Made by a program: the position numbers and the translations under genes. Below, in pieces: positions 25,539 to 34,231 of a stretch of DNA of 64,000 nucleotides; positions within the stretch are counted from its first letter, which is position 1, and each line of letters begins with the position of its first letter. A model generated the notes under the pieces. That model did not search any database. It was not told the DNA's origin and worked only from the letters and a program-made list of their open reading frames with translations. The stretch is taken from NCBI GenBank assembly GCA_024742765.1, contig JANSXT010000005.1, positions 1 to 64,000 on the forward strand, in the 5' to 3' direction. This DNA is from Phyllobacteriaceae bacterium (GTDB lineage Bacteria > Pseudomonadota > Alphaproteobacteria > Rhizobiales > Rhizobiaceae).

Positions 25539-26621
25539 TTGTCGCTTCCCATAGACAGAGACTTGGCCTTGAATGCGCCCCCGGCTCTCCTCGACTCTGC
25601 TGGACGTATCGCGCTGACCGCTTCATGTCGTGATGCGGACGTGCTGCCGCGTGTCGAAGGCGCCGGCAAGATCGAGACCGATGCCGAGACCGGTGCGCGA
25701 GTGCAGATCATGCACAATGGTTTGCGCGTCCAGGCGGACGGTTACTATGGCGCATGGATGTCGGAACTCATTGAACGCCTGGCGGGTGTCCATGAACCCC
25801 AGGAAGAGGTTGTGTTCGACAGCCTCCTTCGGCGGATGCCCCAACAGGCGACCATGATCGAGATTGGCGCCTATTGGTCCTATTATTCCATCTGGTTTCT
25901 GTTCAAGCATCCCAGTTCCAGACAGGCAATCGGTCTGGAAATGGACCCCGCCCATTTGGACGTGGGGAGACGAAATGCCCGCCTCAACGATCTCGACATG
26001 CGTTTCCTCCACGGTCGGATAGGTGCGGAAGATGCACCGCCGGCGGAGTTTTTGACGGAAAGCTCGAATGTTCAGTCCGTGCCGACATACGGGCTGTCGG
26101 GATTAATGGATACCGCCCATGTCGAGCGTGCCGACTTGCTGCTTTGCGATGCTCAGGGAGGCGAAATCGAATTGCTGGAGGGCATCGGCCCGGTTGTCGC
26201 AAGGCGCGGCATCGGTGTCCTCGTCATGTCGACCCATCATCACATGATCACCGGCGATCCGCTCACGCATCAGCGGGCGATTGCCATGATCCAGGAGGGC
26301 GGTGGCAGAGTGGCCCTTGAACATGATGTCGCGGAGAGTTTTTCGGGCGACGGGCTGATCGTCGCCGACTTCGATGGCTCGCTGGATGGTTGGGAGCCAC
26401 CGTCGATTTCTTACTGCCGAACCAGCAAATCGCTCTTCCGGCACCCGCTTTTCGACCTGGACGAGGCATATGTGCGGCAAAGAGCTCTGGAGGCCGAGAT
26501 CGTCGATGCCACGGCCGGCTTTTCTGAACCGGAACAGCCGCAAACGCCGGCGGCACCCGGACCGGAAGTCCCGGGCCGATGGCCCGCCCTTGCGGGGCTG
26601 CGACGTTGGCTCCAAACGTGA
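25539..26621 (+). CDS. FkbM-family methyltransferase
   Basis: A 360-residue predicted SAM-dependent methyltransferase. MIEIGAYWSYYSIWF near residue 108 is the SAM-binding loop, QAIGLEMDP the acidic strand-2 end, and LLLCDAQGGEIELLEGIG the DxQG(H)E-type motif of the FkbM family. The C-terminal roughly 60 residues are Pro/Glu-rich and low in complexity. A TTG start is used, preceded by AGAGGG at a good distance; no ATG is available. FkbM proteins commonly O-methylate sugars in surface polysaccharides, in agreement with its neighbours. It ends 147 bases before a convergent glycosyltransferase. Confidence 0.78.
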   Translation: MSLPIDRDLALNAPPALLDSAGRIALTASCRDADVLPRVEGAGKIETDAETGARVQIMHNGLRVQADGYYGAWMSELIERLAGVHEPQEEVVFDSLLRRMPQQATMIEIGAYWSYYSIWFLFKHPSSRQAIGLEMDPAHLDVGRRNARLNDLDMRFLHGRIGAEDAPPAEFLTESSNVQSVPTYGLSGLMDTAHVERADLLLCDAQGGEIELLEGIGPVVARRGIGVLVMSTHHHMITGDPLTHQRAIAMIQEGGGRVALEHDVAESFSGDGLIVADFDGSLDGWEPPSISYCRTSKSLFRHPLFDLDEAYVRQRALEAEIVDATAGFSEPEQPQTPAAPGPEVPGRWPALAGLRRWLQT

Positions 26622-26768
26622 GAGTGCGCTGCAAGCTTGCATGCAGAGCCGATCGGACTGTCCGGGCATTTACGGCTGACGGCCTGTCGGGCGCGCCGGC
26701 TTGACCGCGTGTCGGGGCAGGCTCGCCGATTGTGCCGTCGTGCGCGCCAAGGCGGTATGCGCGGTGCG

Positions 26769-28058
26769 TCAACCTGACGGTTCGGGGGTGTCGGAGAGCC
26801 GGGAAATCGCGGCCGCATAGCTTTCCGCGCTGAACGTTTCCTCGACATGGAGCCGGGCCGCGGCGCTGCGCTGCGCGGCGTCTTCGGGATTTGCGCGGAT
26901 ATGGCGCAGATGGGACGCGGCGATGTCGATGTCCGGGTCGGCCCACAGGGCGTCCTTTTGCGTGTAGTTGCCTTGTGGATCATCGACCGGAACGAGCTTG
27001 GCCGGCACCGGAAATCCAGTGGAATCGTCGACGAATTCCGCTGTCGAGGACCAGTCAGTCGAGATGACCGGAATGCCACGCATCATCGCTTCAACGACCA
27101 CCAGACCGAGGCCCTCGGACCGATGCAGCGATACCACCGCGCGTGCGCGGTCGTAGAGCGCGTCGAGCGCTTCGCGTGACAGCGTTTCGCCGATCAGAGT
27201 GATGTTTCTGGCGTCGCCCACCGCTTCGCGCATCAGGCGCTCTCCCTTGGGCCAGGCAAACGCGTTTGAATATTTGACGACCAACTCGACGCTGTCATCG
27301 GCATCGCCAAATGCCTGGCGAAAGGCCTTGATGACGGCACAGGGGTTCTTTCGATAGAAGTTCGAGGACATGTTGAAAACGGTCAGCGCGACGAATTTTC
27401 CGTTGCCGATGGATGTGGCGTCGCCGGTTCGCATCGGCTTCATCGGGTAAGGGACGATGTGAACCGGCAATGGATCGGCGATCTGTCGCACCGCATTGGC
27501 CACAAAGCCGCTGTTGACGCAGATGCCGTGCAAAAAGCCGATCGATCCCCGCCATTGATCGGGGGCTCTGTCCAACTCCCAGAACCAGTGCGCCAACACA
27601 TGCTTGTCGGCGACCATTCGAGCGCCGAGCAGGCCCAGGACCGGCGCAACCCGCCCGCCGCCAATATGCACGATCAGCGTGCCCGGACCGGTCATCGTAC
27701 CGCCGTCCCGGAAGGTGAAGTCGGCCTGTTCCGGCTCGTGGATCGAGTGGCCGGTAACATCGATGCCGTAGACCTCCATGCCGGCATCGTCCAAAGCGGT
27801 GTAGCATGCTCGGGCTGCAGCCCCGAGGCCGGAGGTCTGCGTCAGAAGGCCGACGATGATGTACGGGGGACGCATTGTCGCCGACGCCGAGATTGCCGGA
27901 GGGCGCGGCGCCAGAAATCGTGTGAGCAGCGCCTCTCGAAACGCGTTCGGCATCCAGCGCCATACCGTTTGGCGGATGATGCGTTTTGCAATCGCCAGCG
28001 ATCGCCCCTTGAAGTCAGTCAATGTCCCGGACCCCGGTATTGTGATGCCGTCCGGCAC
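26769..28058 (-). CDS. Glycosyltransferase, GT4-like
   Basis: A 429-residue protein with a GT-B fold pattern. The N-terminal domain has YIIVGLLTQTSGLGAAARA; the C-terminal domain has the GT4 signature HRSEGLGLVVVEAMMRGIPVISTDWSSTAEFV, the EX7E type donor site. The C-terminus ends with an AARLHVEETFSAESYAAAI stretch usual in this family. A GTG start at 28058 has AGGAAA just upstream. It is transcribed away from the export ABC genes. Likely adds a sugar to the O-antigen or capsule; the sugar is unknown. Confidence 0.85.
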   Translation of the reverse strand: MPDGITIPGSGTLTDFKGRSLAIAKRIIRQTVWRWMPNAFREALLTRFLAPRPPAISASATMRPPYIIVGLLTQTSGLGAAARACYTALDDAGMEVYGIDVTGHSIHEPEQADFTFRDGGTMTGPGTLIVHIGGGRVAPVLGLLGARMVADKHVLAHWFWELDRAPDQWRGSIGFLHGICVNSGFVANAVRQIADPLPVHIVPYPMKPMRTGDATSIGNGKFVALTVFNMSSNFYRKNPCAVIKAFRQAFGDADDSVELVVKYSNAFAWPKGERLMREAVGDARNITLIGETLSREALDALYDRARAVVSLHRSEGLGLVVVEAMMRGIPVISTDWSSTAEFVDDSTGFPVPAKLVPVDDPQGNYTQKDALWADPDIDIAASHLRHIRANPEDAAQRSAAARLHVEETFSAESYAAAISRLSDTPEPSG

Positions 28059-28474
28059 GCTTTCCTGTGACGCTGCGCCGGGCCGCCGCCACCTATCAGC
28101 CCTCGGCGGAGATAGACATAGCTTTTGGCCAAACCATCCTCAAAAAATGCCCGTCCCAGCGACCGCGGGACCTGTTTTCACCTGCTTGCAACGGCATTTT
28201 CCGGCTTTTGATTTGCCCGTTATGTTTGCGCAGCCACAAGCTTGGCATCGATCTCCGTGTCGATGGTGTGTGGGTCCGCCGGCCGACTTCTCAGATCGAC
28301 CGGCGTTGACCCGAGGGGTTGACGCACAACACGAGCCAACCGGCCGATTTTGACGTGTTGACGAAATCTGCTTTGCGCTCTATCCGGCTGACACCTCAGC
28401 GTCAGGCAATCGTCTTGCCGGTGCGGATGCGACACTCGACCCTTGGCGTACAGGTGTCGAGGAACTGCACGGCG
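28059..28474. other. Divergent intergenic region without a recognisable gene
   Basis: These 416 bases separate the divergent glycosyltransferase and export-permease genes. Short open frames here resemble nothing I know, and the composition is more AT-rich than in the genes around it. The region holds the promoters for both sides; one candidate is listed separately. Confidence 0.5.
28358..28386 (+). promoter_or_regulatory. Candidate sigma-70 promoter for the polysaccharide export genes
   Basis: TTGACG (28358-28363) and TATCCG (28381-28386) are separated by 17 bases, about 90 bases upstream of the export permease start. Several further TTGAC copies occur just upstream. Based on sequence resemblance only. 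Confidence 0.35.
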
Positions 28475-29362
28475 ATGAGCAAGACAACGGTCGAAGGCCA
28501 ATCGGACGGACCCAACGTGGCAAACAGCTCCCGAGCTTCCGACAGCAATGACAGAACGATCCGGATTTCTGCCGACAATGTTCGGCAAATGGGCGATGCG
28601 GACCTCTGGCTTGGTCTGAAGCGGCACAATCTCTGGTGGTCGTCGGCGGTCCACGAGACCAAACAACGGTTCCGGCGATCGATGATCGGGCCATTTTGGC
28701 TGACGCTTTCGATGGGCATCTTCATCGGTGCGCTGGGTTTCGTCATGACCCGTCTTTTTGGTCAGGATCCTGCCTGGTTCGTTCCCTATCTGGCGACCGG
28801 AATCATCTTCTGGACGTTGCTGACATCGATCATCAACGAGGCGGGCACGGCGTTTGTCTCGGCAGAGGGATACATCCGGAACGTGCCCATGCCGATAAGC
28901 GTGCATTACTACCGGATGATCGCAAGGAACCTGATCATCTGGCTGCACAACATGGTGATCTATGTGCTCGTGTACCTGATCTTCAGCCATGATGTGAACT
29001 GGGCCTATCTGGCATTCATCCCCGGGTTCATCCTGTTTCTGGCCATTGCGGTGGTTGGTGGTCTTTGCGTGGCTGTGCTCTCGACCCGTTATCGTGACAT
29101 ACCGCAGGTCATCGCCAGCGTCCTTCAGGTGATCTTCTTCATCACACCGATTTTCTGGTCTGTGCAGACATTTCCTGACCGCCCGGCCTTTATCTTCTGG
29201 AACCCGGTCTATCACCTGTTGGAGATCGTCCGTGCGCCGCTGCTCGGAGCCTGGCCGGAGCCGCTGTCATGGCTTGTTTCGCTGGGGCTTCTGGCCGTTT
29301 CGATACCGTTGGCACTCTATCTGTATCGCCGCGCCTATCCGCGTATTCCCTATTGGGCCTGA
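28475..29362 (+). CDS. Polysaccharide export ABC transporter permease, Wzm/ABC-2 type
   Basis: A 295-residue ABC-2 permease with six membrane helices. The N-terminal amphipathic part reads LKRHNLWWSSAVHETKQRFRRSMIGPFWLTLS, the hallmark of Wzm/KpsM/TagG proteins; DIPQVIASVLQVIFFITPIFW in the last third is also typical. The ATG at 28475 is chosen; the frame stays open for 52 more codons upstream, but those codons show no family resemblance. The ATPase gene starts nine bases after its stop. It exports a complete polysaccharide chain across the inner membrane. Confidence 0.9.
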   Translation: MSKTTVEGQSDGPNVANSSRASDSNDRTIRISADNVRQMGDADLWLGLKRHNLWWSSAVHETKQRFRRSMIGPFWLTLSMGIFIGALGFVMTRLFGQDPAWFVPYLATGIIFWTLLTSIINEAGTAFVSAEGYIRNVPMPISVHYYRMIARNLIIWLHNMVIYVLVYLIFSHDVNWAYLAFIPGFILFLAIAVVGGLCVAVLSTRYRDIPQVIASVLQVIFFITPIFWSVQTFPDRPAFIFWNPVYHLLEIVRAPLLGAWPEPLSWLVSLGLLAVSIPLALYLYRRAYPRIPYWA

Positions 29363-29370
29363 AGGCAAAT

Positions 29371-30093
29371 ATGGCGCATCTGTCCCTCCAAAACCTGACG
29401 GTTGATTTTCCGATCTACGGGGCCAACTCCCGCTCGCTGAAGCGGCGCCTTGTCTCCCATGCAACCGGCGGGCGTATCGCCGAAGGGACCGACGACGCTG
29501 TCGTCGTCCGGGCGCTGGACGACGTTTCCATCGAGATCAAGGACGGAGACAGGATTGGCCTGGTCGGTCACAATGGCGCCGGAAAATCGACATTCCTGCG
29601 TACCGTGGCGGGGATCTACAAGCCGACAGCGGGGTCGATCACGATCACCGGCGAAGTCGGCACCCTGATCGATCCGGCGGCTGGAATGGACCCGGAAGCC
29701 ACTGGCATCGAGAACATCTATCTGCGGGGTTATGTTCTGGGCATGGACAAGGGCCAGATCGCGGATTTGATCGACGAGATTGCAGACTTCACCGAGCTCG
29801 GCGATTTTCTGGACCTGCCGGTCAAAACCTACTCCGCTGGCATGTTCTCCCGACTGGGATTTGCCGTGTCGACGGCCATCAAGCCCGATATTCTTTTGAT
29901 CGATGAGGGCATCGGCGCGGGCGACGCAGCGTTTCAGGAGCGAGCGGCCGAGCGGATCGAGGAACTCAAGCGCAACGTGCGCATCCTGGTGGTCGCCAGC
30001 CACGACAATTCCCTACTCGAAAGTCTCGGCTGTCGTCCGATCCTGTTCTCCGCCGGCAAGATTGTCGATGACGGGCGTGGAGGCGTGGGATAG
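29371..30093 (+). CDS. Polysaccharide export ABC transporter ATP-binding protein, Wzt type
   Basis: A 240-residue ATPase. Walker A is GHNGAGKST near residue 69; the signature is YSAGMFSRLGFAVSTA, typical of Wzt/KpsT, and Walker B is ILLIDEGIGAGDAAF. The protein stops right after the nucleotide-binding domain, so it lacks the C-terminal carbohydrate-binding domain some Wzt proteins use to recognise capped chains. It pairs with the permease directly upstream. The gene ends 12 bases from the convergent IclR regulator. Confidence 0.92.
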   Translation: MAHLSLQNLTVDFPIYGANSRSLKRRLVSHATGGRIAEGTDDAVVVRALDDVSIEIKDGDRIGLVGHNGAGKSTFLRTVAGIYKPTAGSITITGEVGTLIDPAAGMDPEATGIENIYLRGYVLGMDKGQIADLIDEIADFTELGDFLDLPVKTYSAGMFSRLGFAVSTAIKPDILLIDEGIGAGDAAFQERAAERIEELKRNVRILVVASHDNSLLESLGCRPILFSAGKIVDDGRGGVG

Positions 30094-30105
30094 CGCGGCT
30101 GTCAG

Positions 30106-30912
30106 TCAGCGGGCGGGCTGGGCCAGCGAATGGCCGGCGGCGAATGTCACGAGCCTGCGCACGGCATCGGACTGCGCCTCGGTCAGGCCGGCATCGGTGC
30201 CGATCAGCGTCACCACTGCCTGCGCTTCGTCCTGCCAGTCCAGAACGGGGGCGGCGATGGCGACAAGGCCGGGGATGAACCGGCTATCGACGCTGGCATA
30301 GCCATTGTCCCGCATCGTCTGCTTCAGAGCCGCCAGGCCCCGCGCGCTGGTGTCCAGATCGCGGAAGAGATTGGGATTGCTCCGCGCCTGGCGCAGTTCG
30401 CGGTCCAGCATGGGCTGGATGAGGCGCGGCGGCGCCCATGCGAGAAAGGCGCGGCCCGTGGCCGAATTGAGCAGCGGCAGGGTCGTGCCAAGGCCCATCG
30501 AGGTGATCGTCGGTGAGGCCGTGCGCTCCCATCTGACGACGGTGGCGCCCTGGTCGCCCCAGACGGACAAGAGGCCCGTCAGCCCGGTTTCCGCACACAG
30601 TTCGGGCAGCGCCTCGGCGGTCCGATTGACGAAGTCGTAGCGGGCAATCGCGGCGAGGCCGAGCTTGGCCGCGCCGGGGCCGAGATCATATTTGCCCGAG
30701 CGTCCGGCCTGTTCGACAAGGCCGGCATGGATGAACGAGGCCAGATAGCGATGCGCCTTGGACAGCGGCATGTCGCAGTCGCGCGCAATCTCCGACAGCG
30801 AGACCGCGCGGCCATAGCCGGCCATGGAGCGCAGCAGCCGCAGCGCCGCATCGAGTGACTGGATGCCGCCGGAGGTTTCCGTGCTCCTTGCCTTATTGCC
30901 GGTGGTCGCCAT
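30106..30912 (-). CDS. IclR-family transcriptional regulator
   Basis: A 268-residue regulator. Helix-turn-helix: SLDAALRLLRSMAGYGRAVSLSEIARDCDMPLSKAHRYLASF; the C-terminal effector domain carries the family's SATGRAFLAW, YASVDSRFIPGLVAIAAPV segments. IclR proteins often sense aromatic acids or their CoA esters. Here the gene overlaps the thioesterase gene by 20 bases and is divergent from the ligase-hydroxylase gene, so it most likely controls the gentisate pathway of this block. Confidence 0.9.
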   Translation of the reverse strand: MATTGNKARSTETSGGIQSLDAALRLLRSMAGYGRAVSLSEIARDCDMPLSKAHRYLASFIHAGLVEQAGRSGKYDLGPGAAKLGLAAIARYDFVNRTAEALPELCAETGLTGLLSVWGDQGATVVRWERTASPTITSMGLGTTLPLLNSATGRAFLAWAPPRLIQPMLDRELRQARSNPNLFRDLDTSARGLAALKQTMRDNGYASVDSRFIPGLVAIAAPVLDWQDEAQAVVTLIGTDAGLTEAQSDAVRRLVTFAAGHSLAQPAR

Positions 30913-31318
30913 CCGGTTCCAGAATCGCCCGCAGGGTTTGCATGTCGGCGGCGATCATACCGGCTTTGGCCTTGGCGAACAGTCCCCTGGTTTCCCGGCC
31001 GGTCGCCATGAGCCGGTCGCCTGCGCGGATCTCGTAGGCGAGCACAAGCGCTTTTGCCTGCCAGCGTTCGATCGTCAGCGTGACGGTCAGATCATCGCCA
31101 TTGCGGATCGGCCGGACGAATTTGGCCGAGACATCCATCAGCCCGATGCCGACAGCATCGAGCTTGTGGCACAGCGCATCGTGGCCGCTGAAACCCCACA
31201 GCCAGTCGTGAAAGGCGCGATCGAGCCAGGACAGGATGTTGGGATAGTAGGCGATGCCCGCCGGGTCGCAATCGCCGAAGCTGACACGGACGGGAAAACG
31301 GTGGATGGGCTCTGTCAT
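30893..31318 (-). CDS. Hot-dog acyl-CoA thioesterase, 4-hydroxybenzoyl-CoA thioesterase family
   Basis: A 141-residue hot-dog fold thioesterase. The active-site motif SFGDCDPAGIAYYPNILSWLDRAFHDWL contains the catalytic Asp of the 4HBT family, and AKFVRPIRNGDDL follows. Divergent by 84 bases from the aryl-CoA ligase/hydroxylase fusion, it is the obvious candidate for releasing gentisate from gentisyl-CoA. Substrate is inferred from context; the family assignment is clear. Confidence 0.88.
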   Translation of the reverse strand: MTEPIHRFPVRVSFGDCDPAGIAYYPNILSWLDRAFHDWLWGFSGHDALCHKLDAVGIGLMDVSAKFVRPIRNGDDLTVTLTIERWQAKALVLAYEIRAGDRLMATGRETRGLFAKAKAGMIAADMQTLRAILEPDGDHRQ

Positions 31319-31319
31319 G

Positions 31320-31367
31320 ATTTCATAATAAGAAAGCTATTGCATGATATGGAAATCTCTGTATCTT
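31320..31367. promoter_or_regulatory. Divergent promoter with candidate IclR operator
   Basis: This 84-base gap is conspicuously AT-rich. TTGCAT (31340-31345) and TATCTT (31362-31367), 16 bases apart, form a candidate plus-strand promoter 35 bases before the fusion gene start. ATTTCATA (31320-31327) and TATGGAAAT (31348-31356) form an imperfect inverted repeat overlapping it, a plausible regulator site. Confidence 0.4.
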
Positions 31368-31402
31368 CCCGCCTCACGCTTGTCGAGAGGGAAGGGAGGA
31401 TC

Positions 31403-34135
31403 ATGGGCGGTTTGTCGAAGGTCGAGATTCTGGGCGGGGGACCGGCCGGGCTTTACACGGCGATCCTGATGCGGCGCCTGATGCCCAATGTCCGGGTGCG
31501 CGTGACCGAGCAGAACCCGGTGGGCGCGACGTTCGGCTTTGGCGTCGTCTTTTCCGACCAGGCGCTCGATTTCCTGAAGGCCGACGATCCCGACATTCAC
31601 GATCTGGTCACGCCGCACATGGAGCGGTGGGAGAACATGACGCTGAACCTGCCCGGCGGCCGGGTGGTGCTGGACGGGGTCGGCTTTGCGGCGGTCGGGC
31701 GGCTCGAACTCAACGAGATCCTGCGCAAGCATGCCGATGCGCTCGGCGTCGAGATGCGCTTTTCGCATCATGTGGCCGCATTGGACGAACTGGACGCCGA
31801 CCTGATCGTCGGCGCGGACGGGCTCAACTCGCTGGTGCGGCAGTCGCTCGAGACCGCGTTCCAGCCGACGATCGAATATTTCGACAATCACTTCGCCTGG
31901 TTTGGAACCAACCAGCCGTTCGACACACTGACGCAGAGCTTCGTCAAAACCGATCGCGGCGCCTTCAACGCCCACCATTACCGGTTTGCGCCCGACCGCA
32001 GCACCTTCATCGTCGAGTGCGACGCGCCCACCTTCAAGGCCCATGGGTTCGATTCCATGGGCGAGGATGAGAGCGCCGCACTTTGCGGCGACATCTTCGC
32101 AGACGTGCTGGACGGCGCGCCGCTGGTGACCAACAAGTCGATGTGGCGCTGGTTCCCGCGCCTGTGGTGCAAGAACTGGGTGGCGGGGCGCCATGTGCTG
32201 CTGGGCGATGCGGTGCACACGGCGCATTTCTCGATCGGCTCGGGCACGCGGCTTGCCATGGAAGATGCGATCGCGCTCGTCCGGTCGCTGGCCGCCAACA
32301 AGGACATCGACGAGGCGCTGGCGGTCTACCAGAAGGAGCGCCAGCCGATCGCCCGCAAGATCGTCGATGCGGCCAACACCTCGGCCACATGGTATGACGG
32401 CTTTGCCGGCAAGATGGACATGGCGCCGCTCGATTTCGCCTTCGACTATATGACCCGGTCGGGCCGCGTCGACATGGACCGGCTGCGCACCATCGCGCCG
32501 CAATTCATGGCGCGCTATGAGGCGGAAAAGGCAGCGTCTCCGGACGCCATCGTCGACCCGGTCGGCGACGAGACGCCCGGCGCGGCGGAGATCGGCTTCG
32601 ACAAGGCCGCGCACCCCAATTGTTCGGCGATCCTGTGGGACAATCTGGACCGCAATCCCGACAAGCCGGCGGTGATCGGGCCCGGCGGAACGATGAGCTA
32701 TCGCGAGCTGGCGGCAGAAGCTGCGCGCTGGGGCCATGCCTTTGCCGGTGCCGGCCTTGAGCGTGGCGACCGCATTCCGATGTTCCTCGATGACACGCCG
32801 GTCTATCCGGCCGCGTTTTTCGGCGCGGTGCGTGCCGGCTTCGTGCCGGTCCTGCTGAACATCCAGACACCGCCGGACGTGCTGAACTTCTTCCTCAAGG
32901 ACACCGGCGCGCGGATCGCGGTCTGCGAAGCGGCGCTGGCCGACCGGTTTGCCGGCGAAACGCTGGAAGGCACGGCGCTTGAAACGCTCGTCATCGCCAA
33001 TGGCGCGGCCGGCGGGGGCGGCCAGATCGCGGCCGAAACGTTTGTCTCGGGACAGCCCGAAACGCTCGATTGCGCCGACACCGGCCCGGACGACATGGCC
33101 TTCTGGATGTATTCGTCCGGCTCGACCGGGAGGCCAAAGGGCGTCGTCCATCTGCATCACGACATGGCCTACACCCAGGCCTCGTTCGGCGACCATGTGC
33201 TGAAGCTGCGCGCGGACGATATCTGCTTTTCGGTGCCCAAGCTCTATTTCGCATACGGCTTCGGCAACGCGATCACCTTCCCGTTTTCGGTGGGCGCGAC
33301 ATCGCTTCTGATGCCCGGCCAGCCGCAGGCCGACCGCGTGCTCGACATGATCGAACAATGGCGCCCGACGGTCCTGTTCGGATTGCCGACGCTTTACACC
33401 GCGCTGGCGCGGGCAGAAGCGCTGAACGAGCGCGACCTGTCATCGCTGCGCCAGTCCATGTCGGCGGCCGAAGTGCTGTCCGAAGATGTCTACAACGCCT
33501 GGAAGGCGCGCACCGGCCATGGCCCGACCGAGGGGCTCGGCTCGACGGAGATGCTGCACATCTATTTGTCCAACGCGCTCGACGATCATCGCCTGGGCGC
33601 GGCGGGCAAGCGCGTGCCGGGCTATGAGGTGCGGCTCGATACGGTCGATGGCAAGCCGGCCGGCCCGGGCGAAGAGGGCGTGATGCTGGTGCGCGGCCAT
33701 TCGTCTGCGCCGAGCTATTGGCGCCGGCCCGACAAGACTCGCGACACGATGCGCGGCGACTGGCTCTATACGGGCGACCGCTTCATCGAAAGGGACGGGT
33801 TTTTCTACTTCCAGGGGCGGGCCGACGATCTGATCAAGGTGTCGGGCCAGTGGGTCTGGCCGCTGGAGGTCGAGCGCTGCCTGAACGAGCATCCGGATGT
33901 GCATGAATGCGCTGTGCTGGCGCAGGAACTTCCCGACAGGCGCATGACGCTCAGAGCCGTCGTCCGGCTCCGCGATGCGGGCAACCAGTCCGAGACCCAG
34001 AGCGACCGGCTGCGCGACTTCGTCAAGGCGCGCCTGCAGCCTTACAAATATCCGCGCATCATCGACTACACCGACGAATTGCCGAAAACCGGGACGGGCA
34101 AGATCGACCGTCACGCGCTTCGCGAAGCGCGATGA
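31403..34135 (+). CDS. Fusion of aryl-CoA (salicyl-CoA) 5-hydroxylase and benzoate/salicylate-CoA ligase
   Basis: A 910-residue two-enzyme protein. Residues 1 to about 390 are a flavin monooxygenase: GGGPAGLYTA (11-20) for FAD, LIVGADGLNSLVRQ (about 133-146), LLGDAVHTAHFSIGSGTRLAMED (GD motif). They resemble salicyl-CoA 5-hydroxylase and the N-half of anthraniloyl-CoA monooxygenase. From about residue 402 (HPNCSAILWDNLDRNPDKPAVI) to the end it is an adenylate-forming ligase of the benzoate-CoA ligase group: YSSGSTGRPKG near 570, LGSTEMLHIYLSN, YTGDRF and KTGTGKIDRHALRE with the catalytic Lys. The ATG at 31403 has GGGAGGA just upstream; the long open frame before it is non-coding. Gentisate dioxygenase downstream points to salicylate as substrate; 2-aminobenzoate or another benzoate remains possible. 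Confidence 0.85.
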   Translation: MGGLSKVEILGGGPAGLYTAILMRRLMPNVRVRVTEQNPVGATFGFGVVFSDQALDFLKADDPDIHDLVTPHMERWENMTLNLPGGRVVLDGVGFAAVGRLELNEILRKHADALGVEMRFSHHVAALDELDADLIVGADGLNSLVRQSLETAFQPTIEYFDNHFAWFGTNQPFDTLTQSFVKTDRGAFNAHHYRFAPDRSTFIVECDAPTFKAHGFDSMGEDESAALCGDIFADVLDGAPLVTNKSMWRWFPRLWCKNWVAGRHVLLGDAVHTAHFSIGSGTRLAMEDAIALVRSLAANKDIDEALAVYQKERQPIARKIVDAANTSATWYDGFAGKMDMAPLDFAFDYMTRSGRVDMDRLRTIAPQFMARYEAEKAASPDAIVDPVGDETPGAAEIGFDKAAHPNCSAILWDNLDRNPDKPAVIGPGGTMSYRELAAEAARWGHAFAGAGLERGDRIPMFLDDTPVYPAAFFGAVRAGFVPVLLNIQTPPDVLNFFLKDTGARIAVCEAALADRFAGETLEGTALETLVIANGAAGGGGQIAAETFVSGQPETLDCADTGPDDMAFWMYSSGSTGRPKGVVHLHHDMAYTQASFGDHVLKLRADDICFSVPKLYFAYGFGNAITFPFSVGATSLLMPGQPQADRVLDMIEQWRPTVLFGLPTLYTALARAEALNERDLSSLRQSMSAAEVLSEDVYNAWKARTGHGPTEGLGSTEMLHIYLSNALDDHRLGAAGKRVPGYEVRLDTVDGKPAGPGEEGVMLVRGHSSAPSYWRRPDKTRDTMRGDWLYTGDRFIERDGFFYFQGRADDLIKVSGQWVWPLEVERCLNEHPDVHECAVLAQELPDRRMTLRAVVRLRDAGNQSETQSDRLRDFVKARLQPYKYPRIIDYTDELPKTGTGKIDRHALREAR

Positions 34136-34231
34136 GCGGCGGGCCGGGCATGCCGGCGGCAAGGGCGCGTTGCAACAGAACGCCCTGCCGCGGCGCAGAA
34201 CTTCAACGCAGTCTTCATTGGGAGGAATGAC

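Noticed and set aside
26630-26655. AAGCTTGCATGC resembling a cloning-vector polylinker
   Set aside because: Only 12 bases agree (HindIII plus SphI sites); flanks are ordinary genomic sequence, so chance is the simpler explanation.
31337-33358. A 673-codon open frame on the minus strand opposite the ligase-hydroxylase fusion
   Set aside because: Its product is rich in Arg, His and Asp without family motifs; the opposite strand encodes clearly conserved domains. Long antisense frames are usual in GC-rich DNA.
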